DNA of 64,000 nucleotides from Crossiella sp. S99.2 (lineage in GTDB: Bacteria; Actinomycetota; Actinomycetes; Mycobacteriales; Pseudonocardiaceae), in contig NZ_JALMDK010000016.1 of assembly GCF_023094165.1 (NCBI RefSeq), positions 62,001-126,000 of the forward strand, given 5' to 3'. Of the stretch, positions 39,276 to 48,042 are shown piece after piece; position 1 is the stretch's first letter, and each line of letters begins with the position of its first letter. Position numbers and translations under genes: made by a program. Under the pieces are notes generated by a model that worked only from the letters and a program-made list of their open reading frames with translations, made no database searches and had not been told where the DNA came from.

Positions 39276-41873
39276 TCAGCGATCCAGCAGCTGCGCGCAG
39301 CGAATGAGCCCGAGGTGGGAGTAGGCCTGCGGGTGGTTGCCCAGGGAGCGTTCGGCGACCGGGTCGTACTCCTCGGGCAGCAGGCCGGTGGGTCCGGCGC
39401 AGTCGACCATCTGCTGGAACAGTTCCTCGGCCTCGGTGCGGCGGCCGGTGAGCAGGTATGCCTCGATCATCCAGGCGGCGCAGAGGTGCCAGCCGCCTTC
39501 GGTGCCGGGCAGGCCGTCGTCGCGGTGGTAGCGGTAGACGGTGACGCCGGAGCGGAGTTCGGCCTCGGTGGCGGTGACGGTGGCCTGGAAGCGTTCGTCG
39601 GTGGGGTCGAGCAGGCCGGAGAGTCCGATGTGGAGGGTGGCGGCGTCCAGGTCGGTGCCGTCGTAGGCGGTGGTGAAGGACTGGACTTCGTCGTTCCAGC
39701 CGTGCTTGAGGACATCGGTGGAAATGAGGTCCCGCAACGGGATCCAGGAGGCGTCGATGGTGCGGCCGTAGGTCTGGCCCAGGGTGATGGCGCGGTCGAG
39801 GGTGACCCAGCACATGACCTTGGAGTAGACACGGTGGCGGGGTGCGGCGCGTTCTTCCCAGATGCCGTGGTCGGGTTCGTGCCAGCGGCGGGTGACGGCC
39901 TCGGCCATGGCCTCGACCATGCGCCAGTCGTCGTCGGTGAGCTTGCCGCGGGCGTCGCTGAGTTTCTTGACCAGGTCCACGACGGGGCCGAAGACGTCGA
40001 GTTGGACCTGTTGGTTGGCCAGGTTGCCGACTCGGACTGGGCGGGATCCGGCGTAGCCGGGCAGGGTATCGAGTACTGCTTCGGGGCCGAGGGTGTTGCC
40101 GTGCAAGGTGTAGAGCGGGTGCAGGCGTTCGGGGCCGGCCAGGGTGGCGAGCACGCCGTGGACCCAGTTGAGGTAGGACTCGGCTTCGGTGAGGGATCCC
40201 AGCGATACCAGGGCTTGTGCGGACAGGGCGGCGTCGCGGACCCAGCAGTAGCGGTAGTCCCAGTTGCGGACGCCGCCGATCTCCTCGGGCAGGGAAGAGG
40301 TTGCGGCGGCGAGGAATGCGCCGGTCTCGCCGTGTTGCAGGCCGCGCAGGGTGAGGGCGGAGCGGGCGACCAGGTCGCGCTGGGTGCTGGGCAGAGTGAG
40401 TCCGGCCAGCCACTCGGTCCAGTAGGCGTCCGCGCGGGCGCGGCGGTCGGATTCCGGTGCGGCGGCGGACAAATCGTCGGTGCCGCAGCGGAGTTCCAGC
40501 ACGATCGGGGCGTCCGGGGTGACGGTCACGGTGGCTTCGGCGGTGCCGTCGGCGGTGATGTCCCAGTGCACGCCGGGCGAGCGCAGCACGATGGGGTCGG
40601 TGGTGCCCAGGACCCGCAGGCCCTCGGGTTCGGCGACCAGGGTGACCGGGACCTGGCCGAATTCCGGGCGCGGCGCGAAGGTGATCAGGGCGGTGGTGTT
40701 GCCGGAGATGACCCGGATCAGGTCGGTGCGCTGGGGCGGGGCGTAGTGGTCGAGGTAGTCGGTGACCAGGAGCTTGGACCAGCGGGTTTCCACGGTCATG
40801 GTGCCGGGGACGTAGCGCTGGCCCAGGGGCAGGCCGTTGCGTTCGGGCTTGATGGAGAAGTGGCCGGCGGCGGGGCCGCCGAGCAGGTCGGCGAAGACCG
40901 CGGCGGAATCGGGTTCGGGGTGGCAGAGCCAGGTCAGCCGGGCGTCGGGGGTCAGCAAACCTACCGACCGTTCGTTAGACAGCATGGTGAGGCGTTCGAT
41001 CGGCACGGCCTGCTCGCCGTAGAGCCAGTGGCGGCGCTCCTCCAACAGGAACGCCAGGGTGAGCGCGACCTCGGGGGTGTCCGGCAGGCGGTACTCGGCG
41101 GCGGTGACGCCGTCGCCGACCTTGATGCCCAGGTCTGGTCCGGCCAGCCGCTGGAAGGCTTTCTCGTCGGTGACGTCGTCGCCGATGAACAGTGCGGCCG
41201 AGGCGGCGACCTGGTGCCGCAGCACGTCCAGGGCGTGGCCCTTGTCGGTCTGGATCACCGCCAGTTCCAGCACCGCCTTGCCTTCGGTGACCTGGATGCC
41301 GGGCCAGGTGCACGGGCCCTGGCGGATCGCGGCGAACGCGCGGTCGGCGACCTCGGGTTCGGCGCGGCGGGAATGCACCGCGACCGAGGCGGGCTTGAAC
41401 TCCAGGTGCACGCCGGGGGTGTCGGCGGTAAGCGCTTCCAGGGCGGCGCGAACCCGGGTCAGCAGGTCCTGGGCGGCGCGGTCCAGCTCGTGCACGAAGC
41501 CGACGTCGAACTCCGACCCGTGCGAGCCGACCAGGTGCACCTCGGCGGGCAGCCGGGACAGCGTGGCCAGATCACGCAGGGCCCGGCCGGAGATGACCGC
41601 GACGGTGGTGGCGGGCAGGGTGGCCAGCGAGCGCAGCGCGTTCATCGACTCCGGCAGCGGCCGGGCGTGCTCGGGATCGGCCACGATCGGGGCCAGGGTG
41701 CCGTCGTAGTCGCAGGCGACGAGCAGGCGCGGGGTGCGCGCGAGCTGGATCAGGGCGCGGCGGAGTTCGGGCGGCAGGGCTGCTGCGCTGGCGCGTTCGG
41801 GCACCACGGTGAGCCGGGTGGGTGGTTCCGGTGCGGACGTGCGCACCACCTCGGCGTCGCCAACCTGACCCAC
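39276..41873 (-). CDS. Trehalose-6-phosphate phosphatase fused to GH15 trehalase/glucoamylase
   Basis: 865 residues from GTG at 41873 (GGAG five bases before). Residues about 35-285 are an OtsB-type HAD phosphatase: nucleophile motif DYDGTLAPI and metal motif GDDVTDE. Residues about 290-865 are a GH15 (alpha/alpha)6 hydrolase: SVGLLTPDARLTWLC, GGVRNWDYRYCWVRDA, and a late acidic EEYDP and GNHPQAYSH region carrying the second catalytic Glu area. Actinobacterial GH15 relatives include trehalases, so one chain could convert trehalose-6-phosphate to trehalose and then glucose. Cytoplasmic. No otsA gene lies next to it. Confidence 0.92.
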   Translation of the reverse strand: MGQVGDAEVVRTSAPEPPTRLTVVPERASAAALPPELRRALIQLARTPRLLVACDYDGTLAPIVADPEHARPLPESMNALRSLATLPATTVAVISGRALRDLATLSRLPAEVHLVGSHGSEFDVGFVHELDRAAQDLLTRVRAALEALTADTPGVHLEFKPASVAVHSRRAEPEVADRAFAAIRQGPCTWPGIQVTEGKAVLELAVIQTDKGHALDVLRHQVAASAALFIGDDVTDEKAFQRLAGPDLGIKVGDGVTAAEYRLPDTPEVALTLAFLLEERRHWLYGEQAVPIERLTMLSNERSVGLLTPDARLTWLCHPEPDSAAVFADLLGGPAAGHFSIKPERNGLPLGQRYVPGTMTVETRWSKLLVTDYLDHYAPPQRTDLIRVISGNTTALITFAPRPEFGQVPVTLVAEPEGLRVLGTTDPIVLRSPGVHWDITADGTAEATVTVTPDAPIVLELRCGTDDLSAAAPESDRRARADAYWTEWLAGLTLPSTQRDLVARSALTLRGLQHGETGAFLAAATSSLPEEIGGVRNWDYRYCWVRDAALSAQALVSLGSLTEAESYLNWVHGVLATLAGPERLHPLYTLHGNTLGPEAVLDTLPGYAGSRPVRVGNLANQQVQLDVFGPVVDLVKKLSDARGKLTDDDWRMVEAMAEAVTRRWHEPDHGIWEERAAPRHRVYSKVMCWVTLDRAITLGQTYGRTIDASWIPLRDLISTDVLKHGWNDEVQSFTTAYDGTDLDAATLHIGLSGLLDPTDERFQATVTATEAELRSGVTVYRYHRDDGLPGTEGGWHLCAAWMIEAYLLTGRRTEAEELFQQMVDCAGPTGLLPEEYDPVAERSLGNHPQAYSHLGLIRCAQLLDR

Positions 41874-42014
41874 GGGAACTCCTTCAGCATCGCCACGACC
41901 CCGTTGCCGCAGACGGCGACCTTAACCCGCCAAACAGGTGAATTCCCCGAGCTTTTTGACCGGGCCCGCACTACTTCAGGTACGAGTTCCGCTTTCGTTC
42001 TCCTGGTGGGTGGA

Positions 42015-43517
42015 TCACCCGCTCCTGCGGCTGAGCCCGAGTGCGATTCCCGCGGCGATCAGGAACACCACGGTCTCGTAGCCGAGCGCGTACCCGAACC
42101 CGCTCGCCGGATCGGTTCCGACGGCGAACACCAGCCCCGCCAACGTGATGCCCAGGGTGCCGCCCAGTTGCTGGGCGGTGGGCAGCAGGCCGGAGGCGGA
42201 GCCGATGGCGTCGGGGTGGGTGCGGGCGAGGACGACGGCGAAGACCGCGGCGGTGAACAGGCCGAAGCCCAGTCCCGCCGGGATCAGCAGCAGGGACAAG
42301 GCCCATGGCTCGGCGGGCGTGCCGACGACCACGGCCAGCAGGGCGGTGGCGGCGGCGATTCCGGTGGCGGCGACGGCGAGCGGGGTGCTGCCGTGGCGGT
42401 GGGTGAGAGCGGGGGCCAGGCGGCTGCCGAGGGCGGCGGCGACTGGGTAGGTGGCGGTGAGCAGGGCGGCGGTGAGTGGGGTGTGGCCGGGGCCGGTTTG
42501 CAGGTAGCGGAGCAGGAGGTAGGTGAGGGAGGGGACGCCGGCGTTGAAGACCAGGACCAGGAGGATGCCGGTGCGGGCGGGGCGGTCGCGCAGGACGCTG
42601 GGGTGCAGGAGGGGGTTGGGGCGGCGTTGGGTGTGGGCGAACAGGGCCAGGAGGGCGAGGGCGGTGGCGAGGGTGAGCCAGGTCCAGGGCGGCCAGCCGG
42701 TGTCGCGGCCGAGGGAGAGCGGGAGGATGAGCAGGGCCAGGCCGGTGGCGGCGAGGATCGCGCCGAGGAGGTCGATCCGGGGGCCGGGAGCGAGTGCGGG
42801 GCTGGCTGCGGGCGCGAGACCCGGGCTGGGTGCGAGACCGGGGCTGAGCACCGGCGGGCGGTGGACGCCGGGCGCGGTCTGTGGAGCGTGCGGCGGGGCC
42901 GGGCAGGTGGCGAGCGCGGGCTGACTGGGCCGGACCTGGGGCGCGCTGGGTGACGGGGTGCGGGCGGCGATCGCGGGCAGCTTTCCACTGGCGGCCAAGG
43001 CGAGTAGCGCTACCGGCACGTTCGCCAGGAACAACAGCCGCCAGCCCAGCCCCGTCGGATCCACCGTCAGCAGCACCCCGCCCAGCAACGGTCCGCTCAG
43101 CGAGGCCACCGCCATGGTCGCCCCCAGCGAACTCAGCGCCCGCGCCCGCCGCTCGGCCGGCAGCGCCGTCTGGATCAGCGAGAAGACCTGCGGCGCCACC
43201 AATCCACTGCCCATCCCCTCGACCAGCCGCGCCAGCACCAGGAAACCCGCGGTCGGCGCGAGTGCGCTGCCCACCGTGCCGATGGTGAACACCGCCAGTC
43301 CGAGCCGGAACAGTCGCCGGTACCCGTACCGGTCCCCCAGCCTGGCCGCGATGAGCAGCAGGCTGGCGAAGGTGAGGGTGTAGCCGGTCAGGACGAGCTG
43401 GGTGGCGCCCTGACCGGCGTGCAGGTCCCTGGTGATCGACGGTAGTGCCACCTGGACCAGGGTCACGTCCAGGAGTTGCATGAAGGTCGTGCTCAGCAGG
43501 ATGGGCAGGATGTTCAC
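42015..43517 (-). CDS. MFS drug-resistance-type exporter (DHA2-like) with Pro-rich loop
   Basis: 500 residues from GTG at 43517, overlapping the hydrolase stop (GTGA). About 12-14 membrane segments. The motif LDVTLVQVALPSITRDL (motif D1-like) and ARLGDRYGYRRLFRLG (motif A) are typical of the EmrB/QacA type. Between the halves, residues about 200-270 form a low-complexity Pro/Ala/Ser loop with repeated SPGLAP units. This is unusual in length and composition for the family. The preceding hydrolase and the divergent LysR regulator suggest a small detoxification/export unit. Confidence 0.9.
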   Translation of the reverse strand: MNILPILLSTTFMQLLDVTLVQVALPSITRDLHAGQGATQLVLTGYTLTFASLLLIAARLGDRYGYRRLFRLGLAVFTIGTVGSALAPTAGFLVLARLVEGMGSGLVAPQVFSLIQTALPAERRARALSSLGATMAVASLSGPLLGGVLLTVDPTGLGWRLLFLANVPVALLALAASGKLPAIAARTPSPSAPQVRPSQPALATCPAPPHAPQTAPGVHRPPVLSPGLAPSPGLAPAASPALAPGPRIDLLGAILAATGLALLILPLSLGRDTGWPPWTWLTLATALALLALFAHTQRRPNPLLHPSVLRDRPARTGILLVLVFNAGVPSLTYLLLRYLQTGPGHTPLTAALLTATYPVAAALGSRLAPALTHRHGSTPLAVAATGIAAATALLAVVVGTPAEPWALSLLLIPAGLGFGLFTAAVFAVVLARTHPDAIGSASGLLPTAQQLGGTLGITLAGLVFAVGTDPASGFGYALGYETVVFLIAAGIALGLSRRSG

Positions 43518-44350
43518 TGGCTGGTGGCGATGAGGGTCTGGGCCAGCTCTGCCGGGCGGGCGGCGAATGGGGAGTGGCTGCCGGGCAGGGTGTGCACGGT
43601 GAAGGGGTTGGCGGGCATGGCCTGGTCGGCTTCGGTGATCATGAGGTCTTGTAGGGCCGGGGTGAGGGCCTGGTCCTCGTTCAGGCGGATGAAGTGGCGG
43701 GGGATGCGGCCCCAGGCGTTGCGGGACAGGGTGATCGGCTCGGTGGCCACGGACAGGGGCAGGTCGGGGCTCAGGGCCAGGCGCCAGCGGTCGAAGGACT
43801 CGGCCGGCACGTCCTGGTAGTAGGCGAAGCGGAGGCGTTCGACGTAGTCCGGGTCGGGGCTGAGCGGGTTGATCCGGAACGCGCCGAGTTCGGCGGGGTC
43901 GCCGATGGACAGGTTGCCACCCAGGTTGCTGGCTTGCTCCGGGGTACTCAGGTAGTCGTGGAAGGTGGGGCGGGCGGCGGGGACGAAGGCGGAGAGGTAG
44001 ACCTGCCGGTCGATGAGGTGCGGGGCCAGTTCGGCGGCCAGAGCGGCCGGTCCACCGCCCGCGCTGTGCGAGACCAGGACGACCTGGTGGTACTGGCGAA
44101 GTCCTTGCAGGGCTTGCACGATGGCGTCGGCGTTGTCCCGCATGGTGAGGGTGGCCAGGGCGGATTTCTCGGTGGGCAGGCCGGGCTGGCCGGGGGTCAG
44201 GTAGCCGGTGGGGTGCGGGGCGGCGAAGCCGTGGCCGGGCAGGTCGAGGGCGAGGCTGGTCGCGCCGCGGGCGGCGAGTTCGCGCTGGGTGGCCGACCAC
44301 TGCCAGGAGGAGTGCCAGGCGCCGTGCACCAGGAGGAAGATCGTGTTCAC
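43514..44350 (-). CDS. Alpha/beta hydrolase
   Basis: 278 residues from GTG at 44350. Oxyanion HGAW near the N-terminus, nucleophile elbow VSHSAGG, and a catalytic His near the C-terminus in PGSHSPF. Esterase/lipase or lactonase-like fold; cytoplasmic (no signal peptide). Divergent from a LysR regulator and translationally coupled to the MFS exporter by a GTGA overlap. Substrate unknown. Confidence 0.92.
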   Translation of the reverse strand: MNTIFLLVHGAWHSSWQWSATQRELAARGATSLALDLPGHGFAAPHPTGYLTPGQPGLPTEKSALATLTMRDNADAIVQALQGLRQYHQVVLVSHSAGGGPAALAAELAPHLIDRQVYLSAFVPAARPTFHDYLSTPEQASNLGGNLSIGDPAELGAFRINPLSPDPDYVERLRFAYYQDVPAESFDRWRLALSPDLPLSVATEPITLSRNAWGRIPRHFIRLNEDQALTPALQDLMITEADQAMPANPFTVHTLPGSHSPFAARPAELAQTLIATSQ

Positions 44351-44413
44351 GTCACCCAGAGTGCGTCGGCGGGCGGGCGTTATCCATCGGTATAGCTGAC
44401 GACCCGGCCCGTG

Positions 44414-44428
44414 ATACCTGACAGGTAT
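44414..44428. promoter_or_regulatory. Palindrome in the LysR/hydrolase divergent promoter
   Basis: ATACCTGACAGGTAT is a perfect 6-3-6 inverted repeat, 11 bp before the LysR start. GGTATAGC recurs at 44389 and 44424. It is a candidate LysR-binding region (T-N11-A form) controlling the regulator and the divergent hydrolase/exporter pair. Confidence 0.65.
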
Positions 44429-44439
44429 AGCCTGGGGGC

Positions 44440-45348
44440 ATGGAGGCACGACATCTGCGGTACGCGGTGGCGCTGGCCGAGCATCAGCACTTCGGGCGAG
44501 CGGCGGCCGCGCTGGGCATCGCGCAGCCGCCGCTGTCCAAGCAGATCGGCGATCTGGAGCGGGAGCTGGGCGCGCGGCTGTTCAACCGGACCCCGCACGG
44601 GGTCTTCCCCACCGCCGCAGGGACCGCCTTCCTGCACCGCGCCCGCCGCGCGCTCACCGAGATGTCCGCCGCGGTGGTGGACGCGGGCCGGGCCGCCAGG
44701 GGTGAGACCGGGCGGTTGCGGTTGGGGTTCATCGGGTCGGCGGTGCTGGAGTTGCTGCCCTCGGTGCTGAGCCGGTTCGGGCGGGAGCATCCGGATGTGC
44801 GGATGGCGTTGCACGAGATGTCCTCGGCCCGGGGTTCGGCGGCGCTGCTCGCCGGGGACCTGGACATCGCGATCACCCGGGGCGCGCCGCGCGGGGCGGG
44901 CGCGGAGAATCTGGTGTCGGTCAGCGTTGGGCAGGATCGGCTGATCGCGGTGGTCGGACTGGCGCATCCCCATGCGGGACAACGGAAAATCCACGTTGAC
45001 CAGTTGCGGACGCAGCCGCTGATCGTAGCCCCGCCGGAGGAGGAACCGGCCACCCTGGCCACCATCTCCGACCTGCTCGGCGAACGCACCATGCCCCTGG
45101 GTGGCACCATCGAGGCCCGCGATGTGCACACCATCGTCGGCCTGGCCGCCTGCGGCATCGGCGTGGGACTGGGCCCGTCCTGCATGCGGATGGCGGCCCG
45201 CCCGGACGTGCGTTTCCTGGACGTCGTGCCGCGCACCGAGCTGCCGCCGTTGGTGATGTCCTACCGTGCGGGCGATCCCGGGCCGGTGCTGGGCGCCTAC
45301 CTGGACGTCACCCGGGAGCTGTGCCCGAACGTCCGCGGCCTGCGCTGA
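44440..45348 (+). CDS. LysR-family transcriptional regulator
   Basis: 302 residues; ATG at 44440. N-terminal winged helix (MEARHLRYAVALAEHQHFGR, then AAALGIAQPPLSKQIGDLER) followed by a full ligand-binding domain. Divergent from the hydrolase-exporter pair with a perfect palindrome between, so it is their probable regulator. Convergent, by 1 bp, with the SRPBCC gene. Confidence 0.95.
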   Translation: MEARHLRYAVALAEHQHFGRAAAALGIAQPPLSKQIGDLERELGARLFNRTPHGVFPTAAGTAFLHRARRALTEMSAAVVDAGRAARGETGRLRLGFIGSAVLELLPSVLSRFGREHPDVRMALHEMSSARGSAALLAGDLDIAITRGAPRGAGAENLVSVSVGQDRLIAVVGLAHPHAGQRKIHVDQLRTQPLIVAPPEEEPATLATISDLLGERTMPLGGTIEARDVHTIVGLAACGIGVGLGPSCMRMAARPDVRFLDVVPRTELPPLVMSYRAGDPGPVLGAYLDVTRELCPNVRGLR

Positions 45349-45349
45349 G

Positions 45350-45778
45350 TCAGCCCAGGGCCTTGATCATCGTTTCCCAGGAGCGCAGGAATTCCGGGTA
45401 CTCGGCAGCGAAATCGGCCAGCGCGCGCTCGCCCGCCGGGCTGAGCGGGGTAAGCCGGTAGGTGACGGTGACCGTGCAGCCGGTGCCGCTGGGTTCGATC
45501 TCCACGGTGACCGTGCCCGCCCGCGAGCCCGGGGTCACCCTGGCGTAGGAGATCCGCCGGTCCGGCTCGCGGTCCAGCACGATCCAGGTGGTGCACTCAC
45601 CGTCCACTGTGGTCTCGAAGACGGTGCCGGGTTCGGAATCGTCCACTGTGGACACCGGGAACCTGGGCTGCCAGCCGGGCACCCAGCGCTCCTCGCCGCG
45701 GGCGGTGAACAGCGGGAAGGCCGCGGCCGGGCTCAGGGCGAGCGGGAAACGTCCGGTCAGATGCCGCGTGGCCGTCAT
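45350..45778 (-). CDS. SRPBCC-family (START-like) protein
   Basis: 142 residues; ATG at 45778. Helix-grip fold pattern: an N-terminal beta strand (HLTGRFPLALSPAAAFPLFTARGEERWVPGW), central strands ending in GTVTVEIEPSGTGCTVTVTYRLTPLS, and a long C-terminal helix. Probable hydrophobic-ligand binding or AHSA1-like role; no catalytic assignment. Repeat copy 3 lies 50 bp before its start. Confidence 0.85.
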   Translation of the reverse strand: MTATRHLTGRFPLALSPAAAFPLFTARGEERWVPGWQPRFPVSTVDDSEPGTVFETTVDGECTTWIVLDREPDRRISYARVTPGSRAGTVTVEIEPSGTGCTVTVTYRLTPLSPAGERALADFAAEYPEFLRSWETMIKALG

Positions 45779-45827
45779 ACCGCCACGGTACCCAGGAGGC
45801 GCCAGCCGGTTTCCGGTGGGCCAACGT

Positions 45828-45888
45828 CGAGTTGGCCCAACTGGTACGCCAAGTTTGCCCAACCGGGCGTCCCACTTGGGCCAAGTCG
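45828..45888. repeat. 61-bp triple-box intergenic repeat, copy 3
   Basis: Same 61-bp length. Left end CGAGTTGGCCCAACT, right end CACTTGGGCCAAGTCG; boxes start at 45832, 45854 and 45876 (22-bp period), the middle one being TTTGCCCAA. It lies between the divergent SRPBCC and FAD-monooxygenase genes, next to the TetR operator at 45899. Confidence 0.85.
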
Positions 45889-45898
45889 ACGCTCTGGC

Positions 45899-45926
45899 GT
45901 TAGCTGCTAACATGTTAGTGGCTAAC
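45899..45926. promoter_or_regulatory. Double inverted-repeat operator upstream of FAD monooxygenase/TetR operon
   Basis: Two units of GTTAG-N3-CTAAC occur at 45899-45911 and 45914-45926, separated by 2 bp; the junction also makes the perfect palindrome CTAACATGTTAG. It sits 15 bp before the GTG start at 45941, where a TetR repressor would block transcription. The TetR gene is the second in the operon. Confidence 0.8.
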
Positions 45927-45940
45927 ATGGGGAGGTCGCG

Positions 45941-47446
45941 GTGCCGTACACGTCAGCGCTGGTGGTGGGGGCTGGACCGACGGGATTGACGCTGGCCTGC
46001 GCGTTGCGCGCGGCCGGGGTGGGGGTACGGGTGCTGGATGCCGCACCCGGACCGGCCACCACCACCGGTGCGCTGGGTCTGCCGCCGCGGGCGGTGGAGG
46101 CACTGGATCGACTGGGTGCGTTGCCCGCGCCCGCGGTGCCGGTGGCCGGGGTGAGCGTGGCCGGGCGGGAGCTGCGGTTCGGGCCGGACGGGGTGCTGGC
46201 CTCGCAGGCGCAGGTCGAGGGCGCGTTGCGGGAGCGGCTGGACCGGCTGGGGGTGGCGGTCGAGTGGGGGCTGGCGGTCACCGGGATCCGGACCGAGGGC
46301 GAGGTGGTCGAGGTGCGGGCGGGCGCGGAGCTGATCCGGGCGGGCTGGGTGATCGGCTGCGATGGCGCGCACAGCGCGGTCCGGGCGGCGGTGGGGATCG
46401 ACTTTCCGGGGCAGCCGTTGAGCGAGCGGTTGCGGGTGGCTGATGTGCGGGCGGAGCTGAAACGGCCGCGGGACACGGTGGCGGTGTGGTTCCGCGCGGG
46501 CGGGTTTCTGGCGGCGTTTCCGTTGCCTGGTCCGGATCGGTGGCGGTTGATGGGGCCGGACGGGGCTGATCTGCCGGAGTGGTTGCGGGAGGAGAGCGGG
46601 GCCGAGGTCGGCGAGGTCACCTGGGAGTCCGTCTTCCCGGTGCAGCGGCGGCTGGCCACCGCCTACCGGCGTGGGCGGGTGCTGCTGGCTGGGGACGCCG
46701 CGCACGTGCACGCGCCGCTGGGCGCGCAGGGGCTGGCCACCGGGATCGGGGATGCGGAGAACCTGGGCTGGAAGCTGGGTGCGGTGATCCTCGGGCGGGC
46801 CGGGGCGGAGCTGCTGGACAGTTATGAGGCGGAGCGGCGGCCGGTGGCGGCCGAGGTGCTGCGGGTGACCAGCGAGGCGACGAATGTGCTGTTCAGCCAG
46901 GGCTGGGCGGCGCGGCTGGCGCGCGGGCTGGTGCTGCGGTCGCGCTGGATGCGGCGGCGGATCGCGGCGCGGGCCTCGCAGCTGCGGGTGAGTTATCGCC
47001 GTGGGCCGTTGGGGGCTGCGGCGGGTCAGGGTGAGGTGGTGGCCGAGGCAGCCGAGCCGGGGGTGCGGCTGGCTCAGGTGGCGATGGGGCCGGGGTCCTG
47101 GCTGGGCGGGGTCGGCACGGCGCCGGTGACCGGGCTGGGGCGGGTCAGGGCCGGGGATCGGGTGCCGGATTTCCCGTGTCATCGCGCCAGTGGCGTGCCC
47201 ACCCGGCTGCACGCCGAACTCGGCGGGCATTGGGCGCTGCTGTCCCCCTTCGCCGACAAGAGCCAGCTCGTCCGGCCCTGGCTGGGTGAGAGCGTGGTGG
47301 ATCTGCGCTGGCCGCACAACGAACTCGCGCTGATCCGCCCGGACGGCCACCTCGCCTGGCGCGGCCACCACCCCTCCGACCTCCAGCGCTGGCTCACCGG
47401 GGCGCTCGGGCAGGCCGCGGCCGCGACGCCGATACTCACCCGGTGA
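45941..47446 (+). CDS. FAD-dependent aromatic-type monooxygenase
   Basis: 501 residues from GTG at 45941 after GGGGAGG. FAD-binding GxGxxG in LVVGAGPTGLTLA, DG motif in VIGCDGAHSAVR, and the second FAD motif in GRVLLAGDAAHVHAPLGAQG. The C-terminal thioredoxin-like region (about 400-501) is typical of PheA/TetX-like group A hydroxylases. Possible role: hydroxylation, and thus inactivation, of an aromatic compound or antibiotic. Operon with the TetR gene at 47443 (GTGA overlap). Confidence 0.93.
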   Translation: MPYTSALVVGAGPTGLTLACALRAAGVGVRVLDAAPGPATTTGALGLPPRAVEALDRLGALPAPAVPVAGVSVAGRELRFGPDGVLASQAQVEGALRERLDRLGVAVEWGLAVTGIRTEGEVVEVRAGAELIRAGWVIGCDGAHSAVRAAVGIDFPGQPLSERLRVADVRAELKRPRDTVAVWFRAGGFLAAFPLPGPDRWRLMGPDGADLPEWLREESGAEVGEVTWESVFPVQRRLATAYRRGRVLLAGDAAHVHAPLGAQGLATGIGDAENLGWKLGAVILGRAGAELLDSYEAERRPVAAEVLRVTSEATNVLFSQGWAARLARGLVLRSRWMRRRIAARASQLRVSYRRGPLGAAAGQGEVVAEAAEPGVRLAQVAMGPGSWLGGVGTAPVTGLGRVRAGDRVPDFPCHRASGVPTRLHAELGGHWALLSPFADKSQLVRPWLGESVVDLRWPHNELALIRPDGHLAWRGHHPSDLQRWLTGALGQAAAATPILTR

Positions 47447-48042
47447 GCGAGACCGACTGGCGGGCCAGGAAGAAGGCGAGCACCCGCCGCGCGATCAAGG
47501 ACCACGCGCTGCGGCTGATCCTGGCCAAGGGGTTCGAGGCGACCACGGTGGAGGAGATCGCGGCCGCCGCCGGGGTCTCGCACATGACCTTCTTCCGGCA
47601 CTTCCCGCGCAAGGAGAACGTGGTCGAGATAGACGACTACGACGCGCTGATGGGTGCGCAGCTGGCCGCCCGGCCGGTGGACGAGCCGCCGCTGACCGCG
47701 GTGCACCGGGCCGTGCGCGGCGCGGTCGTGCAGATCCCGCCCGCGGACCAGGCCACCATCCTGGTCCGGGCCACGCTGGTGCTGCGCACGCCTGCCCTGC
47801 GCGACCGCAACCACCTCAATCTGCAGGCGGGCACCGCGAACTTCGCCGCCTGGCTGGCCAGTCGGGCCGGTCAGGCCGAACCGGACCTGGCGACCAAGGT
47901 GCTGGCCGGGGCCGCGGTGGCCGCGTTGTCCAGTGCGATGACCGCCTGGGTGGAACGGGAGGGCGCCGTCGGCCTGGAGTTGTTGCTGGATGAGGCTTTC
48001 GGCGCCCTCGGCGTGCCACCGGTCACGGCAGCAACAGGGTGA
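47443..48042 (+). CDS. TetR-family regulator
   Basis: 199 residues from GTG at 47443, overlapping the monooxygenase stop. N-terminal helix-turn-helix (TRRAIKDHALRLILAKGFEA, then AAAAGVSHMTFFRHFPRKEN) with the FRHF signature. Likely represses its own operon through the GTTAG-N3-CTAAC pair at 45899-45926. The last 20 bases overlap the convergent acylase gene. Inducer unknown, probably a monooxygenase substrate. Confidence 0.93.
   Translation: MSETDWRARKKASTRRAIKDHALRLILAKGFEATTVEEIAAAAGVSHMTFFRHFPRKENVVEIDDYDALMGAQLAARPVDEPPLTAVHRAVRGAVVQIPPADQATILVRATLVLRTPALRDRNHLNLQAGTANFAAWLASRAGQAEPDLATKVLAGAAVAALSSAMTAWVEREGAVGLELLLDEAFGALGVPPVTAATG

Noticed and set aside
43518..44300. Extension of the MFS frame to 761 codons
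   Set aside because: It covers the hydrolase gene on the same strand in another frame; GTG at 43517 overlapping the hydrolase stop is the natural start.
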